DNA of 64,000 bases from Priestia megaterium (GTDB taxonomy: Bacteria; Bacillota; Bacilli; Bacillales; Bacillaceae_H), in NCBI GenBank assembly GCA_008180335.1, contig VTEF01000009.1, positions 1 to 64,000 of the forward strand, in the 5' to 3' direction. The notes beneath the pieces were generated by a model that made no database searches, had not been told where the DNA came from, and saw nothing but the letters and a program-made list of their open reading frames with translations. Within the stretch, counting starts at the first letter, position 1; each line of letters starts with the position of its first letter. Position numbers and translations under genes: made by a program. Below are positions 1 to 7,724 of this stretch, piece by piece.

Positions 1-744
1 ATAAGTCCCGAGAGGGACAGAATAACGGTTTGACTTGTATCGAATCGTGTTGTCCTTGCTTACACTTCTTGTTATACTTTGTTTATGGGTACTTTCATAT
101 GAAAGTAACGAAGAGACTGGCTGTAAGTGTTGCTTTTCGAGGAGAAACACTTCTGCTGGTCTTTTTTTCGTTGTCTGGTGAACCTGGTGGTTTCCAGTAC
201 GATCAAGCCATTGCCATGCTCGTTTATTCCAATCTTCTATATCGCTAAATACACGACTGTCAGCGAAATTACCTTTTACATATTTCACTACATTTTCAAT
301 CATGCCTTTTGATTCTGGGTCTGCTTTTCTGCACAGATAGATCTTAAATTTACGCTCGTTTACATAACTTTGAAATTCAGATGTTAAAAGGACTTGTCCC
401 GCATTTTTACTCACGGCTATTAAGTGATCTTGATCATAGACAATTTCTTCTGTTTGGCCTCCATAAAACTGAAATGCATGTTCGTGACAACGAATCGCAT
501 CTTTTGTGGTAAAAGGGCGTGTCTGCCATTCCATATATTTATGTCTGGAATGGGCAAGTATCCAGTCTTTATAATGATCTAGTTTTCTTCTCTTTCCCAA
601 AGGCTGTTCCGTATAGGCTCTTGCTTCATCAAATGTCATGCCTAAATATTTATAGACAGTTGGTCTTGAGATTTTAAGCTCTTTAGCGATTTGTGCTACT
701 TTAAATTTCCTTCTGCGTAATTCATGAACTTTTATGTATAACAC
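1..744 (-). pseudogene. IS21-family transposase IstA, internally deleted and cut by window edge
   Basis: Reading the minus strand from a GTG at 744 gives an open frame of 248 codons that runs off the left edge, with a GGAGGAG ribosome binding site just upstream. It begins with the N-terminal helix-turn-helix typical of IstA (VHELRRRKFKVAQIAKELKI, then SRPTVYKYLGM) and later carries the IstA integrase-core stretches around QFYGGQTEEIVYDQD and DPESKGMIENVVKYVKG. The residues WILAHSRHKYMEW join two regions that full-length IstA proteins, as I remember them, keep about 70-80 residues apart. The missing part should include the first catalytic Asp (VDWG-type motif). The frame is kept but the enzyme is probably dead. 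The istB partner would lie to the left, outside the window. Confidence 0.85.
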
Positions 745-798
745 TAATTTCTCCTCCAAAACCCTACCCCCAGTAAAATAACATCATCATCTATTTTA

Positions 799-897
799 CT
801 AAAGTAGTAGGTTGATTGAGCAAAAGTGTAATTTTTGATTATAATATAGCTTTGAAATAAGTGTTATTTCAGCTTGTGTTAAGTCTGTTTTTACCAT
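799..897 (-). pseudogene. Truncated 5' end of an unknown gene next to the IS21 element
   Basis: An ATG at 897 is preceded at good spacing by GGGAGG (906-911). The frame reads MVKTDLTQAEITLISKLYYN and then a short tail before TAG at 799-801. The strong start signal with a very short product, directly abutting the IS21 end, suggests a gene interrupted by the insertion so that only its first 20-25 codons are native. The native gene is not recognised. An inverted repeat TGAAATAA/TTATTTCA (853-871) lies inside this frame. It could instead be a genuine 32-residue peptide. Confidence 0.35.
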
Positions 898-986
898 AAA
901 TAAAACCTCCCATGATTAATTAGTCCTGAGTCAATTAGATCATAAAAGGATAAAGTAAATATCCTCTAATTGTAAATATTTTGTAA

Positions 987-1193
987 TTATTTGACTTTTA
1001 TCCTATTTGCAATCAAGATATTATCTTTGTCTCTCACTATAAGTCCCTTCTTAATTAGTGAAATAACCGTAGACCTCACATCTGCTTCTGTTTTTCCTGT
1101 CCATCTCATCAATTCTTTAAGTGTTGGACTTATACCATGTATCGATGTATTAAAATAAATTCGGAAAATTTTCCTTTCAAGATCACTATGCAC
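987..1193 (-). CDS. Small winged-helix DNA-binding protein (LexA-type HTH fold)
   Basis: A protein of 68 residues if it starts at the GTG at 1193; another GTG three codons upstream (1202) lies too close to the AAAGGAG site at 1204-1210, so the inner start is preferred. The segment ISPTLKELMRWTGKTEADV followed by RSTVISLIKKGLIV looks like the winged helix-turn-helix found at the N terminus of LexA, and no protease or ligand domain follows. It may be a stand-alone repressor or a remnant of a mobile element, in line with the IS21 scar beside it. Its target is unknown. The neighbouring sequence is AT-rich and lacks the yun-type synteny seen further right. Confidence 0.55.
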   Translation of the reverse strand: MHSDLERKIFRIYFNTSIHGISPTLKELMRWTGKTEADVRSTVISLIKKGLIVRDKDNILIANRIKVK

Positions 1194-1325
1194 TAAAATC
1201 ACGCTCCTTTTATGGTTAATTATATAGGAACATATGTTCTGATTTCAATCATAATTATATTTATAATTTATTTAAATAAAAAGCCTCCACATTTAGTGGA
1301 TTTTTGCAAACCATTTTGCAAACAG

Positions 1326-1364
1326 AAAGGTCACTCGTTGATGGAAACATCAGAATGACTTTTC
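1326..1364. terminator. Stem-loop with GAAA loop
   Basis: AAAGGTCACTCG pairs imperfectly with GAATGACTTTT around a perfect inner stem TGATG-gaaa-CATCA. It could terminate minus-strand reading from the right or be a mobile-element end. The surrounding 1203-1460 shows no other gene that I can support. Confidence 0.4.
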
Positions 1365-1460
1365 AATTGAGGTAAGTTAAATAATAAATTTATGGTATGG
1401 AAAGGCAAATCTTGAACGGAGAGAATAAAATAAGATTAATAGGTTTCTGGTACCTCGTCT

Positions 1461-1481
1461 GCTTGGGTTCGAATCCCATAG
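1461..1481 (+). other. tRNA T-arm-like fragment, possible attachment-site remnant
   Basis: The stretch around GGGTTCGAATCCCA has the T-loop TTCGAAT between GGG and CCC, as at the 3' end of a tRNA gene, and it is followed at once by a strong terminator. No acceptor, D or anticodon arm can be found upstream, and the fifth T-stem pair does not form. Integrating elements often leave tRNA 3' fragments as attachment sites, and the region shows other signs of insertion (IS21 end, orphan wHTH). This is suggestive only. Confidence 0.3.
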
Positions 1482-1497
1482 AGTTTCATAAAATCAG

Positions 1498-1540
1498 AAA
1501 AGACAAGGATTTGTGCAGGTTTGCCGTCCTTGTCTTTTTT
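1498..1540 (+). terminator. Strong rho-independent terminator
   Basis: AAAAGACAAGGA pairs perfectly over 12 bp with TCCTTGTCTTTT, and the T-run continues after the stem. It follows the tRNA-like fragment, as expected for a tRNA or tmRNA transcription unit that has been lost. Confidence 0.8.
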
Positions 1541-1772
1541 AGTTGATAAATCAAATTTCTAATCTTGTTAATGGACAAACTTATTTCTCCACATATCCTC
1601 CCAAATTATCGACACGCATATTTAATATACGAGCAAGTATAAAAGAATGTTTCAAAATAAAAGACGTCTGGTTTGATGAAGCTGATAAAGATATAATTAT
1701 CGTGTTAGGAACGATTCTTTTTCTGGTGATTATATATTAATAGTAGAAACTGATCTCTTAAAGGTGATCGAC

Positions 1773-1794
1773 GTGCCACTTTTGTGCCACTTTT
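1773..1794 (+). repeat. Perfect tandem 11-bp repeat
   Basis: GTGCCACTTTT occurs twice without spacing. It sits in the gene-poor junction between the IS21 scar and yunF and may be part of an old recombination or attachment site. I see no gene from 1541 to 2096 that has a convincing ribosome binding site. Confidence 0.7.
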
Positions 1795-1939
1795 ATTAAA
1801 TAAAGATTAATGTATTTTGAAATAGGAATATGTGAAAACCTTGATATTATGGCATTTTTGGCATATTTTAAAATGTTATAAAAACTCTCGTTAATCAAGT
1901 TCGAAATGGAAGGTTCAATCGGTTAACTTTAAATTTAAA

Positions 1940-1971
1940 ACTCGCTTGTGTAAACACAGGCGAGTTTTTTT
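1940..1971 (+). terminator. Rho-independent terminator
   Basis: ACTCGCTTGTG pairs with CACAGGCGAGT (one G-T pair) around a TAAA loop and is followed by seven T. It isolates the scarred region from yunF. Confidence 0.8.
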
Positions 1972-2096
1972 GTTTATTTTGTATTAAAATAAAGGAAAGA
2001 ATAATTAAATATATTCAGTTCGTCGTTATGACAAATAGAATGCGATTTCATACATAGGTACAGCGTGTATTTTAGAGAGTAGAACGGAGGGGTTAT

Positions 2097-2945
2097 GTGA
2101 TTTACATTGGTGTGACTGGTTGGGGAGACCATGATGCCTTATATGAAATGGGAGTTCCGTCTCGAGATAAATTAGGAGTTTATGCCGGACACTTTCCAAT
2201 TGTAGAAGTGGATTCTTCCTTTTATGCAATTCAGCCAAAAGCAAATGTAGAAAAATGGATTTCTGATACTCCCGCTTCCTTTCGCTTTATAGTAAAAGCA
2301 TATCAGGGAATGACAGGTCATCTGCGCGAAGGCAATCCATTCAATAGCAGAGAAGAAATGTTTCAAGCTTTTTTAGATTCTGTCATTCCTTACGTTAAAT
2401 CAAATAAATTAGCAATGATCCTGTTTCAAATGCCTCCTTGGTTTGATTGTACTAAAGAAAATGTCAACTATCTTCGCTACAGCCGTGAGAAGTTCGGTGA
2501 GTTACCAGTTGCTTTGGAATTTCGCAATCAATCATGGTTTACTCCACAATGGCTTGATAAAACACTAGCGTTTATGGAGGAAGAGAAATGGATCCATAGT
2601 ATTTGTGACGAACCCCAAGCAGGGGAAGGCTCTGTACCGATTGTCTTACATGCAACAACAAAAGATAAAACGTTAATAAGGTTCCACGGGCGCAATATAC
2701 ATGGCTGGAATAAGCCCGCAGAAGGAAATTGGCGTAAAGTTCGATTCTTATACCGTTATAACCAACAAGAGCTGTCAGAGTGGAAAGATCGCTTAGAATT
2801 GTTACAGCAGCAAACAAAGGATATTTATATTTTATTTAATAATAATTCAGGAGGAGATGCAGTAGATAATGCAAAGCAATTACTGAATATATTAGATATC
2901 AAATATAAAGACTTAGCTCCAAAGCAGTTAGACCTATTTGAATAA
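2097..2945 (+). CDS. yunF: DUF72 family protein YunF
   Basis: A 282-residue protein of the DUF72 family (PF01904), a TIM-barrel-like family of unknown biochemical role. The N terminus MIYIGVTGWGDHDALY and the stretches EVDSSFYAIQ, KAYQGMTGH and ALEFRNQSW match the conserved blocks of that family. Start is a GTG with GGAGGGG four bases upstream. B. subtilis carries yunF in the same chromosomal neighbourhood. It stands alone between two terminator regions. The enzymatic activity, if any, is not known. Confidence 0.85.
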   Translation: MIYIGVTGWGDHDALYEMGVPSRDKLGVYAGHFPIVEVDSSFYAIQPKANVEKWISDTPASFRFIVKAYQGMTGHLREGNPFNSREEMFQAFLDSVIPYVKSNKLAMILFQMPPWFDCTKENVNYLRYSREKFGELPVALEFRNQSWFTPQWLDKTLAFMEEEKWIHSICDEPQAGEGSVPIVLHATTKDKTLIRFHGRNIHGWNKPAEGNWRKVRFLYRYNQQELSEWKDRLELLQQQTKDIYILFNNNSGGDAVDNAKQLLNILDIKYKDLAPKQLDLFE

Positions 2946-3114
2946 GAGGTACGTTAGGTGAATCCATTTTGAATCATCTCATATCCTTTTATACATACAT
3001 CGGTATAATTATAAAAAAAGAAACAGCTTCCTTCAGCGATTGTGAAAAATAGTTACAAAAGCTCACTTTTTTCAAAAAAAATCATAATTTGATTAAAGAA
3101 AGGAGTGAAGCATA

Positions 3115-3417
3115 GTGATTACTTTAGAACCAATTGTAATTGAAGGTCATACATTTCAAGCAGTTACAGTATTGTTGCCAAAGACAACGCTGCTTACTGT
3201 TTCTTCAGATAAAGGTTATATTATGTGTGGAGCACTTGATGTAGGATTATTAAATGAAAAATTAGCGGATCGGCACATCTTAGCAGGGAGAGCAGTAGGA
3301 GTTCGCACAATTGATCAATTATTAAATGCTCCATTAGAATCAGTCACACTTGAAGCAGAACGTTTAGGCATTTACCAAGGTATGATTGGACGAGAAGCAT
3401 TGCTGAAAATGTTGTAG
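3115..3417 (+). CDS. yunC: DUF1805 family protein YunC
   Basis: A 100-residue protein matching YunC/DUF1805. The central CGALDVGLLNEKLADR and the following RAVGVRTIDQLLNAPLES are the family's typical segments. The start is a GTG with AAAGGAG seven to eight bases upstream. Function is unknown; the fold is reported as a small alpha/beta protein. In B. subtilis yunC lies beside yunB, whereas here an HD-GYP gene is placed between them. Confidence 0.85.
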   Translation: MITLEPIVIEGHTFQAVTVLLPKTTLLTVSSDKGYIMCGALDVGLLNEKLADRHILAGRAVGVRTIDQLLNAPLESVTLEAERLGIYQGMIGREALLKML

Positions 3418-3511
3418 TGCAGTATGTATCTTTTCATAAGTCATGTGATCATTTCTTGTTTCAGTTATTAGAAAAGAAACGACTAGTCTCAACAAAAATG
3501 CTAAAAGATAG

Positions 3512-3557
3512 AAGTTCAACTAATCAACACTTGATATAAGCTGTTAGTTGAGCTTTT
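3512..3557 (+). terminator. Terminator after yunC
   Basis: AAGTTCAACTAA pairs with TTAGTTGAGCTT over 12 bp (one G-T pair) and a short T-run follows. The loop is about 20 bases. Confidence 0.6.
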
Positions 3558-3608
3558 ATCATACTACTGAAAAGACAATATAAAATAAGATGGATTTAGG
3601 GAGTTGCT

Positions 3609-4700
3609 ATGAAATTAGTTTCAATTCAATCACTACAACCAGGAATATGTTTAGCAAAAGCCATTTTAAACGAGCATGGACAAGTACTTATTAATACAGG
3701 TATACCATTAACAGAAACAATTATTAATCGCTTGATTAAAAGGGGAATTACATTTGTTTACATAGATGATATACGTACAAATGATTTAGAGGTAAACGCA
3801 ACCATTCCGTTCGAGTTAAGAAAGAAGGCAGTTGATGCTGTTAAGCGTGTGTTTGTTTCCTTACAAAAAAATCAACATATAAAGCAAGTTGCCCTTTTCG
3901 AGAAGTCGATTAATGAAGTACAAGAGGTTGGAAAAGAATTAGTAAAACAGATTACAAACAATAATGAAATCTTATCTTTATTAGCTGATGTATATATATA
4001 CGATAATTATGTATTCTCTCATTCAGTGAATGTCACTTTATATGCACTGGCTCTTGGAAAAGAAATGGGGCTCTCTGAGAGAAATCTTGAAAAGCTTGGT
4101 TCAGGTTGTATTTTGCATGATGTAGGCAAGATGCTTATCCCACAAGAAGTGCTAAACAAACCGGATAAACTAACAAAAGAAGAGTTTGAATTAATGAAAA
4201 GACATACAACGTATGGGTTTGAATTGTTAAAAGGTACATCAAATGTTTCAACGTTATCTGCGTATTGTGCGTATCAGCATCATGAACGCTTAGACGGATC
4301 AGGTTACCCGTTAGGTATTGGTGAAAAGGAGATTCATTCTTTTTGCAAAATACTTGCCATTGCAGATGTCTATGATGCTGTGACATCGAATCGGGTATAT
4401 AGAAAAGCAATGCTTCCTCACGAAGGATTAGAAATTTTATATGCCGGAGCAGGAAGCCAGTTTGATGCAGCCATGATTAGTGCATTTCGGCGTGCAATCG
4501 CTGTCTATCCAGTCGGATTAGGTGTAACATTAAATGATGCTCGAAAGGGAATTGTGAGCAAGCAAAATGATGGATTAAGCGACCGTCCTTTTGTTCGAAT
4601 TTTAGAAGAGAATAACAAACCATTAAAAGAAACATATGAGGTGGATTTAAAGAAGAATCCGACGGTTATGATTGTCGATAGCGATTTAACGTTAAGATAA
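3609..4700 (+). CDS. HD-GYP domain protein, probable c-di-GMP phosphodiesterase
   Basis: A 363-residue cytosolic protein. The N-terminal ~110 residues resemble the DUF3391-like lead domain seen before HD-GYP modules. The HD-GYP domain carries HDVGK at about residues 170-174 and HHERLDGSGYP starting at about 224, with further metal-site residues in IADVYDAVTS. All catalytic signature residues are present, so hydrolysis of cyclic di-GMP is the likely activity. A C-terminal ~60-residue tail is unassigned. Start is ATG with a GGGAG site. B. subtilis lacks HD-GYP proteins in this locus, so this is an insertion relative to it. Confidence 0.85.
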   Translation: MKLVSIQSLQPGICLAKAILNEHGQVLINTGIPLTETIINRLIKRGITFVYIDDIRTNDLEVNATIPFELRKKAVDAVKRVFVSLQKNQHIKQVALFEKSINEVQEVGKELVKQITNNNEILSLLADVYIYDNYVFSHSVNVTLYALALGKEMGLSERNLEKLGSGCILHDVGKMLIPQEVLNKPDKLTKEEFELMKRHTTYGFELLKGTSNVSTLSAYCAYQHHERLDGSGYPLGIGEKEIHSFCKILAIADVYDAVTSNRVYRKAMLPHEGLEILYAGAGSQFDAAMISAFRRAIAVYPVGLGVTLNDARKGIVSKQNDGLSDRPFVRILEENNKPLKETYEVDLKKNPTVMIVDSDLTLR

Positions 4701-4769
4701 AAAACTTTAAGAAAAAAGCGTTAGCCCTTCTTGTTTATGCATACATATAGCTTGTAAGGAGGGATTTTT

Positions 4770-5528
4770 TTGATTAAGGTTCGTCGACGGTTTAGAAAAA
4801 AGGGACCTGTGCCTTTTCGGTATGTATTTTTACTTACACTTGTTTTCTTTTTATTTTCAACGGCAACCGGTATATGGTTAATTAATAGAGGAATTGAACC
4901 AACGCTTATGAAATATGCAGAAGCGCAAACGAAAGAGATTGCTACGCTTGTTATTAACAAAGCGGTCAATAAACAAGTGGTGGATCAATTAGACATGAAT
5001 GACATCATCAAAACGGAAACAACACCAAATGGTCAAGTTGCAAAAATTGATACAGCAGTTGTCAACCGAATTCGCGCACAGACAACTTCACTTGTTCAAG
5101 CGAACTTACGAGAAGCTGAAAAAGGGAACTTAGACTCTTTAGAAATTCCTACTGACATTAATATTGAAACAGATAAAAAACTACGCCAGCAAGGCATTGT
5201 CTATCAAGTGCCCCTTGGTCAAGCAACAAATAATGCATTGTTAGGAAACTTAGGTCCGCTTATTCCTGTAAAATTTCATGCTATTGGAGATGTCCAATCA
5301 GATGTGGTTCGTAAAATAGAAGAATACGGAATAAACGGAGCTTTTTTGGAGATTTTTATTGAAGTTCAAGTGAACGTACAAGTTATTATTCCCTTTGCTA
5401 CAAAGGAAACAACTGTTAAAGCTAATATTCCAGTAGGAATGGCCATGATTCCAGGTAGCGTACCAGATTATTTTAATGGAGGAGGAGGTTCTTCCGCCCC
5501 TTCCATTGAATTGAACAAAAAAAAATAG
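4770..5528 (+). CDS. yunB: Sporulation protein YunB
   Basis: A 252-residue membrane-anchored protein matching YunB, a sporulation protein of the sigma-E regulon in B. subtilis. After a basic leader (KVRRRFRKKGPVPFRY) there is one transmembrane segment (about residues 18-38), then an extracytoplasmic domain. Start is TTG with AAGGAGGG six bases upstream. The tail is Gly/Ser rich. It sits next to lytH and lipA in B. subtilis; here two transporter genes have been placed between yunB and lytH. Confidence 0.88.
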   Translation: MIKVRRRFRKKGPVPFRYVFLLTLVFFLFSTATGIWLINRGIEPTLMKYAEAQTKEIATLVINKAVNKQVVDQLDMNDIIKTETTPNGQVAKIDTAVVNRIRAQTTSLVQANLREAEKGNLDSLEIPTDINIETDKKLRQQGIVYQVPLGQATNNALLGNLGPLIPVKFHAIGDVQSDVVRKIEEYGINGAFLEIFIEVQVNVQVIIPFATKETTVKANIPVGMAMIPGSVPDYFNGGGGSSAPSIELNKKK

Positions 5529-5532
5529 TGGG

Positions 5533-5561
5533 TTGATAAATCAGTTATTTGTCTATATAAT
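5533..5561 (+). promoter_or_regulatory. Sigma-A promoter for the lysine riboswitch transcript
   Basis: TTGATA (5533-5538), 17 bp, TATAAT (5556-5561), starting four bases after the yunB stop codon. Transcription would begin near 5568, just before the lysine aptamer. Confidence 0.75.
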
Positions 5562-5594
5562 GAACTATATTAATTTCATATCATCACCTTATCA

Positions 5595-5790
5595 GATCGA
5601 TGAGGTAGAGGCTGCAAAAAGTAAGAGTATACTATGTGAGGATGACAACGTTGAGCATAGTAAAAAGGATTTTTTGCCGAAGAGGAAAAAACTGTCAACT
5701 TTTTTCTCTGGGGTTACCTTGAATAAGGGTAACACTGTCATTATGAATAAACACTTGTTTTCATAATGGGGGGCTACTGATCGTGATGGA
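5595..5790 (+). ncRNA. Lysine riboswitch (L box) aptamer
   Basis: The conserved lysine-aptamer blocks appear in order: GAGGTAGAGGCTGC, AAGAGTATACTATG, GGATTTTTTGCCGAAGAGG, CTCTGG, a GTTACC/GGTAAC hairpin, CTGTCATTATG paired with CATAATGGGGGGCTACTG. This matches the B. subtilis lysC leader layout (AGAGG, AGTA, GCCGAAG, CTGG, GGGCTA). With the downstream terminator it forms a transcriptional OFF switch: bound lysine should favour termination at 5808-5850. A small open frame at 5533-5766 lies within it and is not a gene. Confidence 0.9.
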
Positions 5791-5807
5791 GGATAACATA
5801 ACATTAC

Positions 5808-5850
5808 AAAGAGTAATGATAGTTATTTTCTATCATTACTCTTTTTTTGC
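5808..5850 (+). terminator. Regulated terminator of the lysine riboswitch
   Basis: AAAGAGTAATGATAG pairs perfectly over 15 bp with CTATCATTACTCTTT around TTATTTT, then a T-run. It lies between the aptamer and the transporter start codon, so readthrough decides expression. Confidence 0.88.
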
Positions 5851-5919
5851 TTTTTTAAGCATCTTTCATTAGTAATGTAGCCTGCTTATTGTGAACAAGT
5901 TTACTCTAGGGAGGCTCTT

Positions 5920-7500
5920 ATGGAAGGAACAATTTTTTCACTACTGCCACCGTTTTTAGCCATTATTATGGTGGTTTTAACGCGCCGGGTATTACTATCA
6001 CTAGGTATCGGTATTCTAGCAGCAGGTTTAGTCTTGACCGAATTTTCAATTGGAGAATCTATACAGAAAATTTGGAAAAGCTTTTCCATGATTTTTTATG
6101 GTGACGGTGCACTGAATACATCAAATTTATTTATTTTGTTATTTTTACTTATTTTAGGTGTAATCACAGCGTTTATTTCTATTACTGGAGGTAGTCGCGC
6201 TTTTGGAGAGTGGGCGTTACAACGTATTCAAACAAGAAGAGGGGCGCATTTTTTAACAGCTATTTTAGGAATTATTATTTTTATTGATGATTACTTTAAT
6301 GCATTAGCAGTTGGTCAAGTGAGTCGACCTCTGACAGATCGCCACCGAATTTCTAGAGCGAAATTAGCCTATTTAATTGATTCTACATCAGCTCCTGTAT
6401 GTGTCATCGCACCTTTTTCTAGCTGGGGCGCATACATTATTACAGTTGTTGGCTCGATTTTAGTAGCGCATGGAATGACGGATATCTCAGCATTTTCCGC
6501 TTTTGTACAGATGATTCCAATGAACTTTTATGTATTTGTAACGTTATTACTTGTTTTTGCTGTTGGCTTTTTTGATATTAATTTAGGAGCAATGAAAGTA
6601 CATGAAGAGCGTGCAGCTCGTACAGGTGAAGTAATTGATACTTCTAAAGGCTCTGTAGCAGGGGAATTGAAAGAAGATTTACCTGTAAGTAACCATGGTC
6701 GTGTATTAGATTTGATTTTACCGATTATTATGCTTATTGTTGGTACAGTATCTGCTATGTTATGGACGGGATATCAAGCAACGGAAGGCAAAGTAACCAT
6801 TTTTACAATGTTTGAAAACACTAACGTTCCAACATCTTTGGTAGTTGGTGGATTATCAGGATTGGTGGTCACTTTGATTTTATTTGTAATTCGAGCTAAA
6901 CAATCAAAAGAATTATCAAGTCAAGTGTTTGGAAAAGGAATTATCGAAGGAATTAAGTCTATGTTGCCCGCTATCTATATTCTGTTACTAGCATGGACCA
7001 TTGTAGACTTAATTAGCCAATTAAAAACAGGTGAATTCTTAGCAGGTCTTGTAGAGAGCTCTAATTTAAATGTAGCATTTTTACCCGTTATTTTGTTTGT
7101 CATTGCAGGACTTATGGCATTTTCAACGGGAACATCTTGGGGAACATTTGGAATTATGCTTCCTATTGCGGGAGATATTGCAGCATCAATTGAACCGACT
7201 TTATTGTTGCCATCTCTAGCAGCTGTTTTAGCAGGGTCAGTATTTGGGGATCATTGTTCGCCAATTTCAGACACGACTATCCTTTCATCCACTGGGGCTG
7301 GGAGTCACCATATTGATCACGTTATGACACAACTGCCTTATGCATTGATATCAGCAGCTATCACGCTTATTGGTTATATTGTGCTAGGCGTTACAGGAAG
7401 TGTAACAGTTGGTTTTGTCACTACACTTTTATTGCTAGCAGTGTTTGTTTTTATTGCTCGAAATAAAGGGAATGTAAATGAAGTAGCCAACAGTAAATAA
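5920..7500 (+). CDS. NhaC-family transporter under lysine riboswitch control, probable lysine transporter
   Basis: A 526-residue polytopic membrane protein of the NhaC antiporter superfamily, with about 11-12 hydrophobic segments and conserved stretches such as GIIIFIDDYFNALAVGQ and GSVFGDHCSPISDTTILSS. By homology alone it would be called a Na+/H+ antiporter. The lysine riboswitch and terminator directly upstream instead point to lysine uptake; comparative work on L-box regulons has proposed NhaC-like proteins (LysW) as lysine transporters. The start is ATG with GGGAGG upstream. A terminator follows, so it is monocistronic. Substrate assignment is inference; family assignment is firm. Confidence 0.85.
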   Translation: MEGTIFSLLPPFLAIIMVVLTRRVLLSLGIGILAAGLVLTEFSIGESIQKIWKSFSMIFYGDGALNTSNLFILLFLLILGVITAFISITGGSRAFGEWALQRIQTRRGAHFLTAILGIIIFIDDYFNALAVGQVSRPLTDRHRISRAKLAYLIDSTSAPVCVIAPFSSWGAYIITVVGSILVAHGMTDISAFSAFVQMIPMNFYVFVTLLLVFAVGFFDINLGAMKVHEERAARTGEVIDTSKGSVAGELKEDLPVSNHGRVLDLILPIIMLIVGTVSAMLWTGYQATEGKVTIFTMFENTNVPTSLVVGGLSGLVVTLILFVIRAKQSKELSSQVFGKGIIEGIKSMLPAIYILLLAWTIVDLISQLKTGEFLAGLVESSNLNVAFLPVILFVIAGLMAFSTGTSWGTFGIMLPIAGDIAASIEPTLLLPSLAAVLAGSVFGDHCSPISDTTILSSTGAGSHHIDHVMTQLPYALISAAITLIGYIVLGVTGSVTVGFVTTLLLLAVFVFIARNKGNVNEVANSK

Positions 7501-7510
7501 ACAGAGAGAA

Positions 7511-7549
7511 AAAGCAATTTCCTTTTTATAGAAGGAAATTGCTTTTTTT
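7511..7549 (+). terminator. Terminator after the lysine-riboswitch transporter gene
   Basis: AAAGCAATTTCCTT pairs with AAGGAAATTGCTTT and is followed by seven or more T. Confidence 0.9.
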
Positions 7550-7591
7550 GTATAAAAAACTGAATTGTATAAATTTTCTATAAAAAATATT

Positions 7592-7620
7592 TTGACATAC
7601 TATAGTATAATAGCTATAAT
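7592..7620 (+). promoter_or_regulatory. Consensus sigma-A promoter for metP-like gene
   Basis: TTGACA (7592-7597), 17 bp, TATAAT (7615-7620): both hexamers are perfect. About 100 bases of leader precede the start codon; I see no riboswitch or terminator in it. Confidence 0.85.
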
Positions 7621-7724
7621 TCTTCGTAGGATATCATAAATTAAATTATCAGAAAGTTTTAAAAACTCTTAAAGATCTATGAAGAAATAAAAAAATAGGG
7701 AGAGAGTTTAAGGGGGAATTCATT

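Noticed and set aside
1543-1740. 65-codon open frame starting at a TTG
   Set aside because: No ribosome binding site, no recognisable domain, and it lies in the scarred junction; it is more likely chance.
5533-5766. 77-codon open frame between yunB and the lysine-riboswitch transporter gene
   Set aside because: It lies over the promoter and lysine riboswitch aptamer and has no ribosome binding site.
5784-5873. 29-codon frame starting near the end of the lysine riboswitch
   Set aside because: It overlaps the terminator stem, whose pairing explains the sequence better than coding.
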